Below are positions 1-6,471 of a stretch of 7,324 nucleotides of DNA, piece by piece. The DNA is taken from the NCBI GenBank assembly GCA_015655225.1, contig JAATFK010000345.1, positions 1 through 7,324 on the forward strand, read 5' to 3'. Source of the stretch: Solirubrobacterales bacterium. GTDB lineage: Bacteria; Actinomycetota; Thermoleophilia; Solirubrobacterales; Solirubrobacteraceae. A program made the translations under genes and the position numbers. Below the pieces are notes generated by a model. The model was not told the origin of the DNA. It worked only from the letters and a program-made list of their open reading frames with translations, and made no database searches. Position 1 is the stretch's first letter. Each line of letters begins with the position of its first letter.

Positions 1-154
1 ACAGCAGGTTGAGGCCGAGCACGGTGATCCCGAAGCCCATCACGACGATCCCGAAGCCCTGCCAGACGCCGCCGCCGTCGTAGGCGATCACGCCGACGAT
101 CACCATCGCCAGTGGGATTCCGTAGCGCACGGTGAGGAGTCCGAGCTTCCGCAT
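1..154 (-). CDS. Small two-helix membrane protein, 5' part only
   Basis: This reading frame starts near 154 and runs off the left edge, giving 51 visible codons. The protein begins MRKLGLL, then has two hydrophobic stretches: roughly residues 12-25 (IPLAMVIVGVIAY) and 33-51 (GFGIVVMGFGITVLGLNLL). They are separated by a short loop with Asp and three Gly. That is the shape of a small integral membrane protein with a basic N-terminus. An in-frame ATG nine bases upstream (163) would add MVC; neither ATG has a clear Shine-Dalgarno, and I prefer 154 because of the charged MRK start. A 13-base direct repeat (26-38 and 47-59) encodes the repeated GFGI unit in helix two. It is divergent from the TetR gene with about 50 bases between them. 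I do not recognise a named family and assign no function. Confidence 0.6.
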   Translation of the reverse strand, partial: MRKLGLLTVRYGIPLAMVIVGVIAYDGGGVWQGFGIVVMGFGITVLGLNLL

Positions 155-163
155 GCAGACCAT

Positions 164-216
164 GTTAGGCCCAACCGCCCCGGGTCCGCGCGCGACCTGA
201 TACAAATCGACGCGAA
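164..216. promoter_or_regulatory. Divergent intergenic region with possible -10 for the tetR gene
   Basis: This gap separates the minus-strand membrane protein from the plus-strand TetR gene and must hold both promoters unless they lie inside the genes. On the plus strand the only A/T-rich patch is TGATACAAAT at about 198-207, which resembles an extended -10 (TGnTAnnnT-like). It lies 10-19 bases before the GTG at 217, so the transcript would have a very short or no leader. I see no good -35 element and no clear palindromic TetR operator, so this is a weak call. Confidence 0.25.
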
Positions 217-795
217 GTGTCACAGCGAACCGTCGAAGACGAGGCCCTGCTCGACGCCGCGCGTGAGTGCGTGCTGGAGGTCGGCGTGCGCCGCACCACG
301 GTGACCGACGTCGCCCGGCGCGCGGGCGTGAGCCGGATGACGCTCTACCGCCGCTTCCCCGACGTGACGACGATGATCCAGGCGCTGATGACGCGCGAGT
401 TCTCCGCGATCGTCACGCAGGTCGACCGCGAGGCGGAGCGGTTGCCGACCGGCCGCGAGCGGCTCGTCGCGGGCGCGATCGACGGCGCCGACCGGCTCGC
501 CCGCAACCCGCTCTTCCTTCGCATCGTCGACGTCGACCCCGAGCTGCTGCTGCCCTACGTGACGACGCGCCTGGGCCAGTTCCAGCTCGCCGTCCTCGCC
601 TCGCTGGAGCTGCAGCTGCTGGAGGGCGTGCGGGACGGCTCGATCGAGGCGACCGACCCCGCGATCGTCGCCCGCTCGATCGAGCTGTCGCTGCGCGGCT
701 TCGTGCTGCAGACGCTCGCCGAGGGCGCCGAGGCCGCGCGCGAGCCGGAGCTGGCGGAGCTGCGCCGGATGCTCGACCGCTACCTGACGCCATGA
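217..795 (+). CDS. TetR/AcrR-family transcriptional regulator
   Basis: This 192-residue protein has the usual TetR length and layout. The N-terminal DNA-binding domain carries the helix-turn-helix at about residues 27-48 (TTVTDVARRAGVSRMTLYRRF), where the G-V-S-x-x-T-L-Y-R-R-F pattern is the TetR family signature. Residues about 55-190 form the all-helical ligand and dimerisation domain, which cannot be assigned a ligand by eye. The start is a GTG at 217; the HTH sits at the normal distance from it, and there is no strong Shine-Dalgarno, so a near-leaderless message is possible. Its TGA stop overlaps the ATG of the AGPS-like gene (ATGA, 792-795), which implies one transcript and translational coupling. 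A TetR gene in this position usually represses its own operon, responding to a small hydrophobic ligand; for this locus that is inference. Confidence 0.92.
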   Translation: MSQRTVEDEALLDAARECVLEVGVRRTTVTDVARRAGVSRMTLYRRFPDVTTMIQALMTREFSAIVTQVDREAERLPTGRERLVAGAIDGADRLARNPLFLRIVDVDPELLLPYVTTRLGQFQLAVLASLELQLLEGVRDGSIEATDPAIVARSIELSLRGFVLQTLAEGAEAAREPELAELRRMLDRYLTP

Positions 796-2441
796 TGCGC
801 TGGTGGGGCTGGGGCGAGGACGGGCATGACAAGCCCTTGTCGTCGACCGCCGACGCCGTGATGCGCGGCGAGATCGGCGAGCTGCCGGCGGCGCGTCGCG
901 AGCCGGTCCCGCTCGACGCCGTCGAGCTGCCGCCAGCGACGCTCCCGCCCGCGACGCGCGAGCGGCTGATCGAGCTGGTCGGCACCGCGCACCTGCGGGA
1001 GGACCACGTCACGCGCGTCGAGCACGCGGTCGGACGCGGCTACCCGGACCTCGTCCGGCTGCGGGCCGGGCGGCTCGACGTCGCGCCCGACGCGGTCGCC
1101 TTCCCCGGCACCCCGGCGGAGGTCGCGGGGCTGCTGCGGCTGTGCGCCGCCGAGGGCGTCGCGGTCGTCCCCTTCGGCGGTGGGACGAGCGTCGTCGGCG
1201 GCGTGGAGGCGCTGCGCGGCCGCTTCGCGGCGGTCCTGACGGTCGACCTGCGGCGGCTCGACGGGCTGCTCGCGGTCGACCCGGTCGCGCTCACCGCGAC
1301 GTTCGCCGCCGGCGTGCTAGGCCCCGCCGCGGAGGAGGCGCTCGCCGCGCACGGCCTGACGCTCGGCCACTTCCCGCAGTCGTTCGAGTTCTCGACCGTC
1401 GGCGGCTGGGTCGCGACCCGCTCCGCCGGCCAGGCGTCGAGCGGCTACGGGCGGATCGACGACCTCGTCGTCGCGCTGCGCGTCGCCACCCCGGCCGGCG
1501 AGATCGTCACCCGCGCCGTCCCCGCGAGCGCGGCCGGCCCGAGCGTGCGGGAGCTGCTGGTCGGCTCCGAGGGCGCGTTCGGGATCATCACCGAGGTCAC
1601 GCTGCGGGTCCGCCCGCGGCCGGCCGTGCGGCGCTACGAGGGCTTCGCGCTGCCCGGCTTCGCCGCCGGGACGGCGGCGTTCCGCACGCTCGTGCAGGCG
1701 GGCGCGGCGCCCGACGTGGCGCGCCTCTCCGACGAGCAGGAGACGCGCGTCTCGCTCGCGCTCGCCGGCGACAGCCGCTCGACGCAGGCGCTCGCCGGCT
1801 ACCTGCGCGCGCGCCGCCGGGCCAACGGCGCGATCGTGATCGCCGGCTGGGAGGGCGAGGCGCAGGACGTCCGGCACCGCCGCACCGCGACCGTCCGGAT
1901 CCTGCGCGAGCACGGCGCCGTCGCGCTCGGGACGCGCATCGGGCATGCCTGGGAGAAGGGCCGCTTCCACGCCCCCTACCTGCGCGACGAGCTGCTCTCG
2001 CGCGGCGTGCTGATCGAGACGCTGGAGACCGCGACGAGCTGGAGCCGGCTCGCCGAGCTGCACCGCGAGGTCGGCGCGGCGATCGACGGCGCGCTGCGCG
2101 GCCGTGGCACGCCGCCGATCGTCTGGTGCCACGTCTCCCACGTCTACCCCGACGGCGCCTCGCTCTACTTCACGTTCGTCGCGCGGCAGCAGCTGGGGGA
2201 GGAGCTGGCGCAGTGGCACGCGCTGAAGGCGGCCGCCGGCGACGCGATCCTCGCCCACGGCGGGACGATCACCCACCACCACGCGGTCGGCCGCGACCAC
2301 GGCCCGTGGCTCGCGCGGGAGATCGGCGAGCTGGGCGTCGAGCTGCTGACGGCGACGAAGGCGCGGCTCGATCCCGAGGGGATCATGAACCCGGGGAAGC
2401 TGGTGTTGCCGGCGCCGCTGCCAGGCGGCCCCGCCGCCTAG
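792..2441 (+). CDS. FAD-binding oxidase of the alkyldihydroxyacetonephosphate synthase (AGPS) type
   Basis: This 549-residue flavoprotein belongs to the GlcD/VAO (PCMH-fold) superfamily and most resembles AGPS, which makes alkyl-DHAP (the ether bond of ether lipids) from acyl-DHAP and a fatty alcohol. The N-terminus MMRWWGWGEDGH is the tryptophan-rich start common in actinobacterial AGPS-like proteins. FAD-domain motifs are PFGGGTSVVGG (127-137), PQSFEFSTVGGWVATRSAGQ (195-214) and VGSEGAFGIITEV (257-269). The C-terminal FAD-linked oxidase domain follows. It carries a SLYFTF tyrosine (Tyr459), an HHH motif at 495-497 matching the AGPS active-site histidine triplet, and the usual IMNPGKL ending (M532-K536). 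The start is the ATG at 792 overlapping the tetR stop; a second ATG at 795 is equally possible. The frame is open upstream but has no good start there. Membership of the family is clear; the exact substrate is not, since bacterial members are often named AGPS without assay. Confidence 0.85.
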   Translation: MMRWWGWGEDGHDKPLSSTADAVMRGEIGELPAARREPVPLDAVELPPATLPPATRERLIELVGTAHLREDHVTRVEHAVGRGYPDLVRLRAGRLDVAPDAVAFPGTPAEVAGLLRLCAAEGVAVVPFGGGTSVVGGVEALRGRFAAVLTVDLRRLDGLLAVDPVALTATFAAGVLGPAAEEALAAHGLTLGHFPQSFEFSTVGGWVATRSAGQASSGYGRIDDLVVALRVATPAGEIVTRAVPASAAGPSVRELLVGSEGAFGIITEVTLRVRPRPAVRRYEGFALPGFAAGTAAFRTLVQAGAAPDVARLSDEQETRVSLALAGDSRSTQALAGYLRARRRANGAIVIAGWEGEAQDVRHRRTATVRILREHGAVALGTRIGHAWEKGRFHAPYLRDELLSRGVLIETLETATSWSRLAELHREVGAAIDGALRGRGTPPIVWCHVSHVYPDGASLYFTFVARQQLGEELAQWHALKAAAGDAILAHGGTITHHHAVGRDHGPWLAREIGELGVELLTATKARLDPEGIMNPGKLVLPAPLPGGPAA

Positions 2442-3943
2442 CTCGTCGCCGCGACTCTCATGCTGGTGAAGATCGCGCTGGAGCTGCGCGGCCCGCGACA
2501 GGTGAGCGCGAGCCGCACGATCCGCGTCGTCGCGGCGGTCGAGAGGGCCGGGCCGACCGGGACGGGACCGCCGCCGGTGTCGATCGAGAAGCGCATCGTG
2601 CGGCTGCCCTGGACGGTCGCCAGCAGCGTGATCGGGGCGCCGGTCGGGACCTGCGCGGTCGCGACCGTCTGACCCGGGCCGCTGGAGCCGCGCCAGACGC
2701 GCACCTGGCCTCTCTGGACCTCGATCCCGAGCGCCTCGCCGACGTCCTCGCTGCCGGCGATCCCCGCCAGCCCGGCGTAGCAGCCGTGCGCCTCGGCTCT
2801 GACCTGCGCTCTGACGTTCAGCGCGGCGACCTGGCGCGCCAGCTCGGCGGTCGCGGGGTTGCCGCTCAGCGTCAGCCCTCTCGAGCTCGGCCGCGCGAAG
2901 GCGGTGCGGTTCCACGGCCACTCCCAGAGGGGGTCGAGCGTCGTCGCCTCGAGGTCGGGGGCGTGGACTCTCGTGACCTTCTGCGCCACGCCGAGCGGTG
3001 CCGCGGCCGTCGTCATCGGGGTGCCGTTGTCGCCGAGCACGGGCCAGCCGCTCGCGGCCCAGCGCAGGGGCTCGAGCACCGGTTGTCGTCGCGCGTTGAC
3101 GGGATCGTCGGGCAGGACGGCGTGGAGGATGAACCAGCTGTCGCCGTTCTGGTCGGTGACGAGGTCGCCGTGGCCGGGGCAGCGGAGCGCGCTGCTGCCT
3201 CTCAGGGCCGGCTGGCGCGCGCGGACGTAGGGGCCGAGCAGGGAGCGCGAGCGCGCGACGCCCTCGAAGTAGTCGCAGGGCGGCTTGCAGCAGTTGGAGC
3301 CGGCGAAGAAGAGGTAGTCGTAGCCGGCGTGCTGGACGACCTCGGGTCCCTCGACGACGCCGTGGTCGCCCGCCGCCGGCTTCAGCAGCTCGTGCGGCTT
3401 GCCCTTCACGCGCAGGCCGTTCGCGGTCAGCTCGATCGCCCAGATCCCGCCGGGCTTGTCCATCTGGCGGTAGACGAGGTAGCGCGTGCCGTGGGGGCCG
3501 TCGGCGACGTCGGCGTCGATCGCGCCCGAGGCGGGGCAGTAGAGCGGGCGGCCGAGGTCCTGATAGGGACCGGCGGGCGTGTTCGCGAGCGCGACGCCGA
3601 TGCAGTGGACCTGCGAGTGGTCGAGGGCCGCGTAGTAGATGCGCGTGGCGTTGCCCCAGCGCGAGAACTCGGGAGCCCAGAAGCGGCCGGAGGTCCACAG
3701 GGGCGCCTGCGGCAGCACGCCGCCGATCGGCGTCCAGTTGACGAGGTCGCGCGAGTGGAAGAGCGTGAAGGCGGGGACGAAGGCGCGGGTGGTGGCGGCG
3801 AGGTAGAAGTCGCTGCCCTCGCGCATCACGGTCGGGTCGGGGTACTGGCCCGCGATGACCGGGTTCGTGTAGGTCGGCCGGGCCGTGCCCGAGGAGCCGC
3901 AGGCGGCGACGAGCATGACGACGAGCGCCGCCAGCAGGATCAC
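2438..3943 (-). CDS. Secreted GH43-family glycoside hydrolase lipoprotein
   Basis: The protein (501 residues from the GTG at 3943) is a five-bladed beta-propeller GH43 enzyme, a family of arabinofuranosidases, arabinanases and xylosidases that trim plant-type polysaccharides. The opening NPVIAGQYPDPTVM supplies the general-base Asp36. AIDADVADG supplies the pKa-tuning Asp143, and VVEGPEV the general acid Glu199. GHGDLVTD near 257-264 is the conserved late-propeller histidine motif. From about 330 a beta-sandwich accessory domain begins (LDPLWEWPWNR), as in two-domain GH43 xylosidases. A lipobox (LVAAC, Cys15) predicts a surface lipoprotein. The GTG start leaves no basic residues before the hydrophobic core, yet the in-frame sequence just upstream reads PPKRRRSLTAV, so translation probably begins further upstream (CTG at 3994, 3955 or 4024 are candidates). 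The stop shares CTAG with the facing AGPS gene. It is the last gene of the minus-strand group. Substrate is not deducible. Confidence 0.9.
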   Translation of the reverse strand: MILLAALVVMLVAACGSSGTARPTYTNPVIAGQYPDPTVMREGSDFYLAATTRAFVPAFTLFHSRDLVNWTPIGGVLPQAPLWTSGRFWAPEFSRWGNATRIYYAALDHSQVHCIGVALANTPAGPYQDLGRPLYCPASGAIDADVADGPHGTRYLVYRQMDKPGGIWAIELTANGLRVKGKPHELLKPAAGDHGVVEGPEVVQHAGYDYLFFAGSNCCKPPCDYFEGVARSRSLLGPYVRARQPALRGSSALRCPGHGDLVTDQNGDSWFILHAVLPDDPVNARRQPVLEPLRWAASGWPVLGDNGTPMTTAAAPLGVAQKVTRVHAPDLEATTLDPLWEWPWNRTAFARPSSRGLTLSGNPATAELARQVAALNVRAQVRAEAHGCYAGLAGIAGSEDVGEALGIEVQRGQVRVWRGSSGPGQTVATAQVPTGAPITLLATVQGSRTMRFSIDTGGGPVPVGPALSTAATTRIVRLALTCRGPRSSSAIFTSMRVAATS

Positions 3944-4025
3944 GACCGCCGTCAGGGAGCGACGGCGCTTCGGAGGTGTAGTCGGCGGGCTCAGCGGAAG
4001 CGGGGGTCGGCCATTCCCCGGCAGA

Positions 4026-4757
4026 CTAGATGGTCGAGCGCGGGCCGAGGACGAAGGAGGCGTGGAGGGCGCCGTCTGGGCCCAGCAGCCAGCGCCGCTC
4101 GCCGTCGGCCAGGACGGTCGCGAGGGCCGGCTCGGCCATCGCCGCGTGGTGCTCGATCTCGGCTTCGAGGGCGGTCAGCGGGAGCGGTCCCAGCTCCTCC
4201 TCGATCGCCTGCCAGTAGGCCGCGTTGTTGATGTGGCCGGCGACGTCGAGGTCGGCGGCGCGCAGCGGCCAGGGGCGCGCGGCGGCGTCCGGCGGCGGCG
4301 GCGGATGGTGGAGCCGTGCGCGCACGCGACGGTCGCCGGCCGACTCGCCGTAGAGGTCGACGAAGCGGTCGACGCGGGACGGTCTCAGCGTGACCGGGTC
4401 GAGCGAGACCCAGATCGCGACCGCGTCGACCGCGCCGCCGCCGTCGCCGCGGATCGAGGTGCGGCGCTCGGCACACAGCGCGCCGTAGCCGCTGCAGGCG
4501 GTCCGCAGCGTGAGCCGCTCGCCGAAGCGGGGGAAGCGACCGACCTGGAGGCTCGTGCGGCGCACGACCCAGACGGCGTCCTCCTCGATCCCGGCGTCGC
4601 GGACGTCGCCGTAGGCGACCGCCTGGAGCCAGTCGACGATCGTGTCGAGCCGGGCGCGGCCGGTGGGCGTCGTGTCGCCGGGGCCGACGAGGCGCTCCTC
4701 GACGTAGGAGCGTCCGACGGTCGGGAAGGGAGGTATCGCATCGGCCACGGCGCCCAT
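4026..4757 (-). CDS. Acyl-ACP thioesterase-like double-hotdog protein
   Basis: This 243-residue protein has the two tandem hotdog domains of the acyl-ACP thioesterase family (plant FatA/FatB and bacterial relatives), which release fatty acids from acyl carrier protein in the cytoplasm. Domain one shows GDTTPTGRARLDTIVDWLQ (about 27-45) and RRTSLQVGRFPRFGERL (66-82), with WVSLDPVTLRPSRV near 116-129. Domain two starts near 162 and contains ADLDVAGHINNAAYWQAIEE (169-187), the counterpart of the plant active-site stretch D-x-N-x-H-V-N-N. Asp171 and His175 are kept, but the Asn is Ala173. The start ATG at 4757 has no strong Shine-Dalgarno; a GGAG lies about 20 bases upstream. It follows the end of the glpD remnant by 38 bases and precedes the GH43 gene, all on one strand, so co-transcription is likely. 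Family is fairly sure; acyl-ACP versus acyl-CoA specificity is unknown. Confidence 0.82.
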   Translation of the reverse strand: MGAVADAIPPFPTVGRSYVEERLVGPGDTTPTGRARLDTIVDWLQAVAYGDVRDAGIEEDAVWVVRRTSLQVGRFPRFGERLTLRTACSGYGALCAERRTSIRGDGGGAVDAVAIWVSLDPVTLRPSRVDRFVDLYGESAGDRRVRARLHHPPPPPDAAARPWPLRAADLDVAGHINNAAYWQAIEEELGPLPLTALEAEIEHHAAMAEPALATVLADGERRWLLGPDGALHASFVLGPRSTI

Positions 4758-4795
4758 GCAGGAAGGCTAACCCCGCTCCGGGTACGTCCGTGTGC

Positions 4796-4945
4796 TCAGG
4801 CTGTCACGTCGAGCGGGGCGCCGACCAGGTCGAGCGCGGCGTCGAGCGCCGCCGCGCGCCGCCCGGGGACGAGCCCGAGGCGGGTGCGCCGGTCGAGCAG
4901 GTCCTCGGCGGTGAGCGCCAGCTCGTGGGCGACGGCGAAGCGCAG
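4796..4945 (-). pseudogene. glpD: Detached C-terminal segment of the glycerol-3-phosphate dehydrogenase gene
   Basis: Directly after the TAG at 4946-4948, the same frame continues for 49 sense codons to a TGA at 4796-4798. It reads LRFAVAHELALTAEDLLDRR, then TRLGLVPGRR and an alanine-rich end LDVTA. The E-L-A-L-T-x-E-D-x-L-x-R-R-T-R-L-G-L pattern is the hallmark of the helical C-terminal domain of GlpD-type dehydrogenases, so this is not random frame continuation. It has no plausible start of its own and would be made only by readthrough, or if the TAG is an error. Joined to the upstream part, the product would be 538 residues, the normal GlpD length. One base change on the minus strand (GAG to TAG at 4948) explains the break. 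Confidence 0.88.
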
Positions 4946-6412
4946 CTAGGCGACGCAGACGGGGACGCCGGGGGCGAGCGGCTCCAGCTCCGCGGGCGTG
5001 CGGGCGAGCTCCGCGACGCGGGGGGCCTCGGAGCCGTAGCGGCTCGTGAGGGCGGGGTTGGCGTTGCTTGTGCGGCCGCTTGTGGTGCTCGCGCCTGTGA
5101 GGGGGAGCCGTCTCGTGACGCACGCGCCCGCTTGGACCCCGGGCCGGGCGGCGATCCGGTCGACGGTGTCCTGGGCCATCCGGCGGGCGGTCGTGAGCTT
5201 GCCGCCGACGACGGTCAGGACGCCGTCGTGGTCGAGGACGGCGTGGCGGCGAGAGAGGTCGGCGGTGGCGTCGTCGGCGCCGTCGAGGAGGGGCCGCAGG
5301 CCGGCGAAGCGGCCGACGACGTCGGCGGAGGTCAGGTCGCGGTCGAGGATCCGGTTGATGCCGTCGAGGAGGAAGCGCTCCTCGTCGTCCTCGACCTGCG
5401 GGACGTCGGGGATCGGGCCCGCGTAGGGCTCGTCGGTGAGGCCGACGAGGACGAGACCGTCGGGGCGCGGGACGGCGAAGACGAAGCGGCCGCCGTGGCT
5501 GTCGGGGAGGGGCGCGTTGACGAGCGCGCGGGGGTCGCCGAGGCGTTCGGCGGCGATCAGCAGGTGGGAGCCCTTGCTGGGGCGCAGCGAGACGCCGGGG
5601 GTCAGCTCGCCGGCCCAGACGCCGGCGGCGTTGACGACGTGGCGGGCGCGGAGGCGGAAGGAGCCGCCCGGTCCCTGGCCGTCGCCGTGCTCGTCGCGGA
5701 TCGTCGCGCCGTTGGCGGTCAGGTCGGAGGCGGAGGCGTAGGTCAGGATGCGGGCGCCGTGGGCGGCGGCGGTGCGGGCGACGGCGAGGACGAGGCGGGC
5801 GTCGTCCTCCAGCTGACCGTCCCAGTGGAGGAGGGCGCCGCGGAGGCCGTCGGGATCGAGGGCGGGGGCGAGGCGGCGGGCCTCCTGGGCGCTGATGCGG
5901 CGGGTCGAGGGGAGGCGGTGGCGGCTGGTGCCGGCGGCCATGCGCATCGTGTCGCCGATGCGGGTGCCGAGCTCGAGGCGGGCGCCGGCGGCCGGCGAGA
6001 TCGCGGCGCCGAGAGGCATCAACATGGGGATCGGGCGGATCAGGTGGGGAGCGCTGACGTCCATCAGGATCGCGCGCTCGCTGGCCGACTCCCAGGCGAG
6101 ACCGAAGTCGTAGCTGGCGAGGTAGCGGAGGCCGCCGTGGGCGAGCTTGCTGCTCCAGCGGCTGGTGCCCTGAGCGAGGTCGCCGCGCTCGGCGAGGGCG
6201 ACGCTGAGACCGCGGCTGGCGGCGTCGAGGGCGACCCAGGTGCCGGTGATGCCGCCGCCGACGACAAGGACGTCGACGGTCTGGTCGCCGGTGGGGTGGG
6301 CCAGCTCGTCCAGCTCGCGGGCGCGCCGGGTCGCGTTGAGCGAGTCCGAGCCGGACCCGCCAACCGCCGCTCCCGACCGGATCATGCGACGAAGTGACAT
6401 CGAGAGTCGCAC
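4946..6412 (-). CDS. glpD: FAD-dependent glycerol-3-phosphate dehydrogenase, cut short by an in-frame TAG
   Basis: GlpD oxidises sn-glycerol 3-phosphate to dihydroxyacetone phosphate at the membrane, using FAD and passing electrons to quinone. The 488 residues up to the TAG include the dinucleotide-binding loop VVGGGITG (50-57), with Glu75 ending the second strand. GTSRWSSKLAHGGLRYL (82-98) is the family's FAD/substrate signature. HVVNAAGVWAG lies at 258-268, PRPDG around Arg316 at the likely phosphate site, and GRFAGLRPLL (367-376) and VVGGKLTTAR (401-410) follow. The C-terminal domain (from about 430) is interrupted after PVCVA; see the entry at 4796-4945. The start is GTG 6412; in-frame ATGs at 6400 and 6385 are also possible, and none has a good ribosome site. 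The first 45 residues are a poorly conserved leader. It is the first gene of the minus-strand group. If the stop is real the product lacks its last 49 residues and may be inactive. Confidence 0.9.
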   Translation of the reverse strand: MRLSMSLRRMIRSGAAVGGSGSDSLNATRRARELDELAHPTGDQTVDVLVVGGGITGTWVALDAASRGLSVALAERGDLAQGTSRWSSKLAHGGLRYLASYDFGLAWESASERAILMDVSAPHLIRPIPMLMPLGAAISPAAGARLELGTRIGDTMRMAAGTSRHRLPSTRRISAQEARRLAPALDPDGLRGALLHWDGQLEDDARLVLAVARTAAAHGARILTYASASDLTANGATIRDEHGDGQGPGGSFRLRARHVVNAAGVWAGELTPGVSLRPSKGSHLLIAAERLGDPRALVNAPLPDSHGGRFVFAVPRPDGLVLVGLTDEPYAGPIPDVPQVEDDEERFLLDGINRILDRDLTSADVVGRFAGLRPLLDGADDATADLSRRHAVLDHDGVLTVVGGKLTTARRMAQDTVDRIAARPGVQAGACVTRRLPLTGASTTSGRTSNANPALTSRYGSEAPRVAELARTPAELEPLAPGVPVCVA

Positions 6413-6471
6413 TGTAACACCGTGGCGGACCTACTGCTACACCTGCCGTCCATTGCACATAGAGTCGGTGC
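6413..6471. promoter_or_regulatory. Divergent intergenic region between glpD and the Excalibur-domain gene
   Basis: This 59-base gap lies between two divergent starts (GTG 6412 and ATG 6472) and should hold promoters for both. It is less GC-rich than the genes. On the plus strand TTGCAC followed by ATAGAGT lies just before the ATG; on the minus strand TACAGTG abuts the GTG. Either could be part of a -10-like box, but spacing and matches are too poor to define promoters. I see no clear dyad operator. Confidence 0.25.

Noticed and set aside
267..791. Extending the AGPS-like gene upstream to an in-frame start inside tetR
   Set aside because: The added sequence is an Arg/Pro/Ala-rich shadow of the TetR gene. 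The family N-terminus (RWWGWG) starts right at 792.
1142..4231. Very long plus-strand frame crossing the AGPS and GH43 genes, and a similar minus-strand frame at 1317-3698
   Set aside because: Both are dominated by Arg, Ala, Gly and Pro, cross the ends of two well-supported genes, and show no recognisable family.
4946..4948. Genome-wide amber recoding (for example pyrrolysine) as the explanation for the glpD TAG
   Set aside because: Four other genes in the window stop at TAG at sensible positions, and no pyrrolysine genes or expected context are visible.
4790..6397. Long plus-strand open frame antisense to glpD (about 535 codons)
   Set aside because: Its product is an almost featureless run of Gly, Ala, Glu, Val and Arg with no domain pattern. 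The minus strand holds clear GlpD motifs. Long antisense frames are expected from third-position GC bias.
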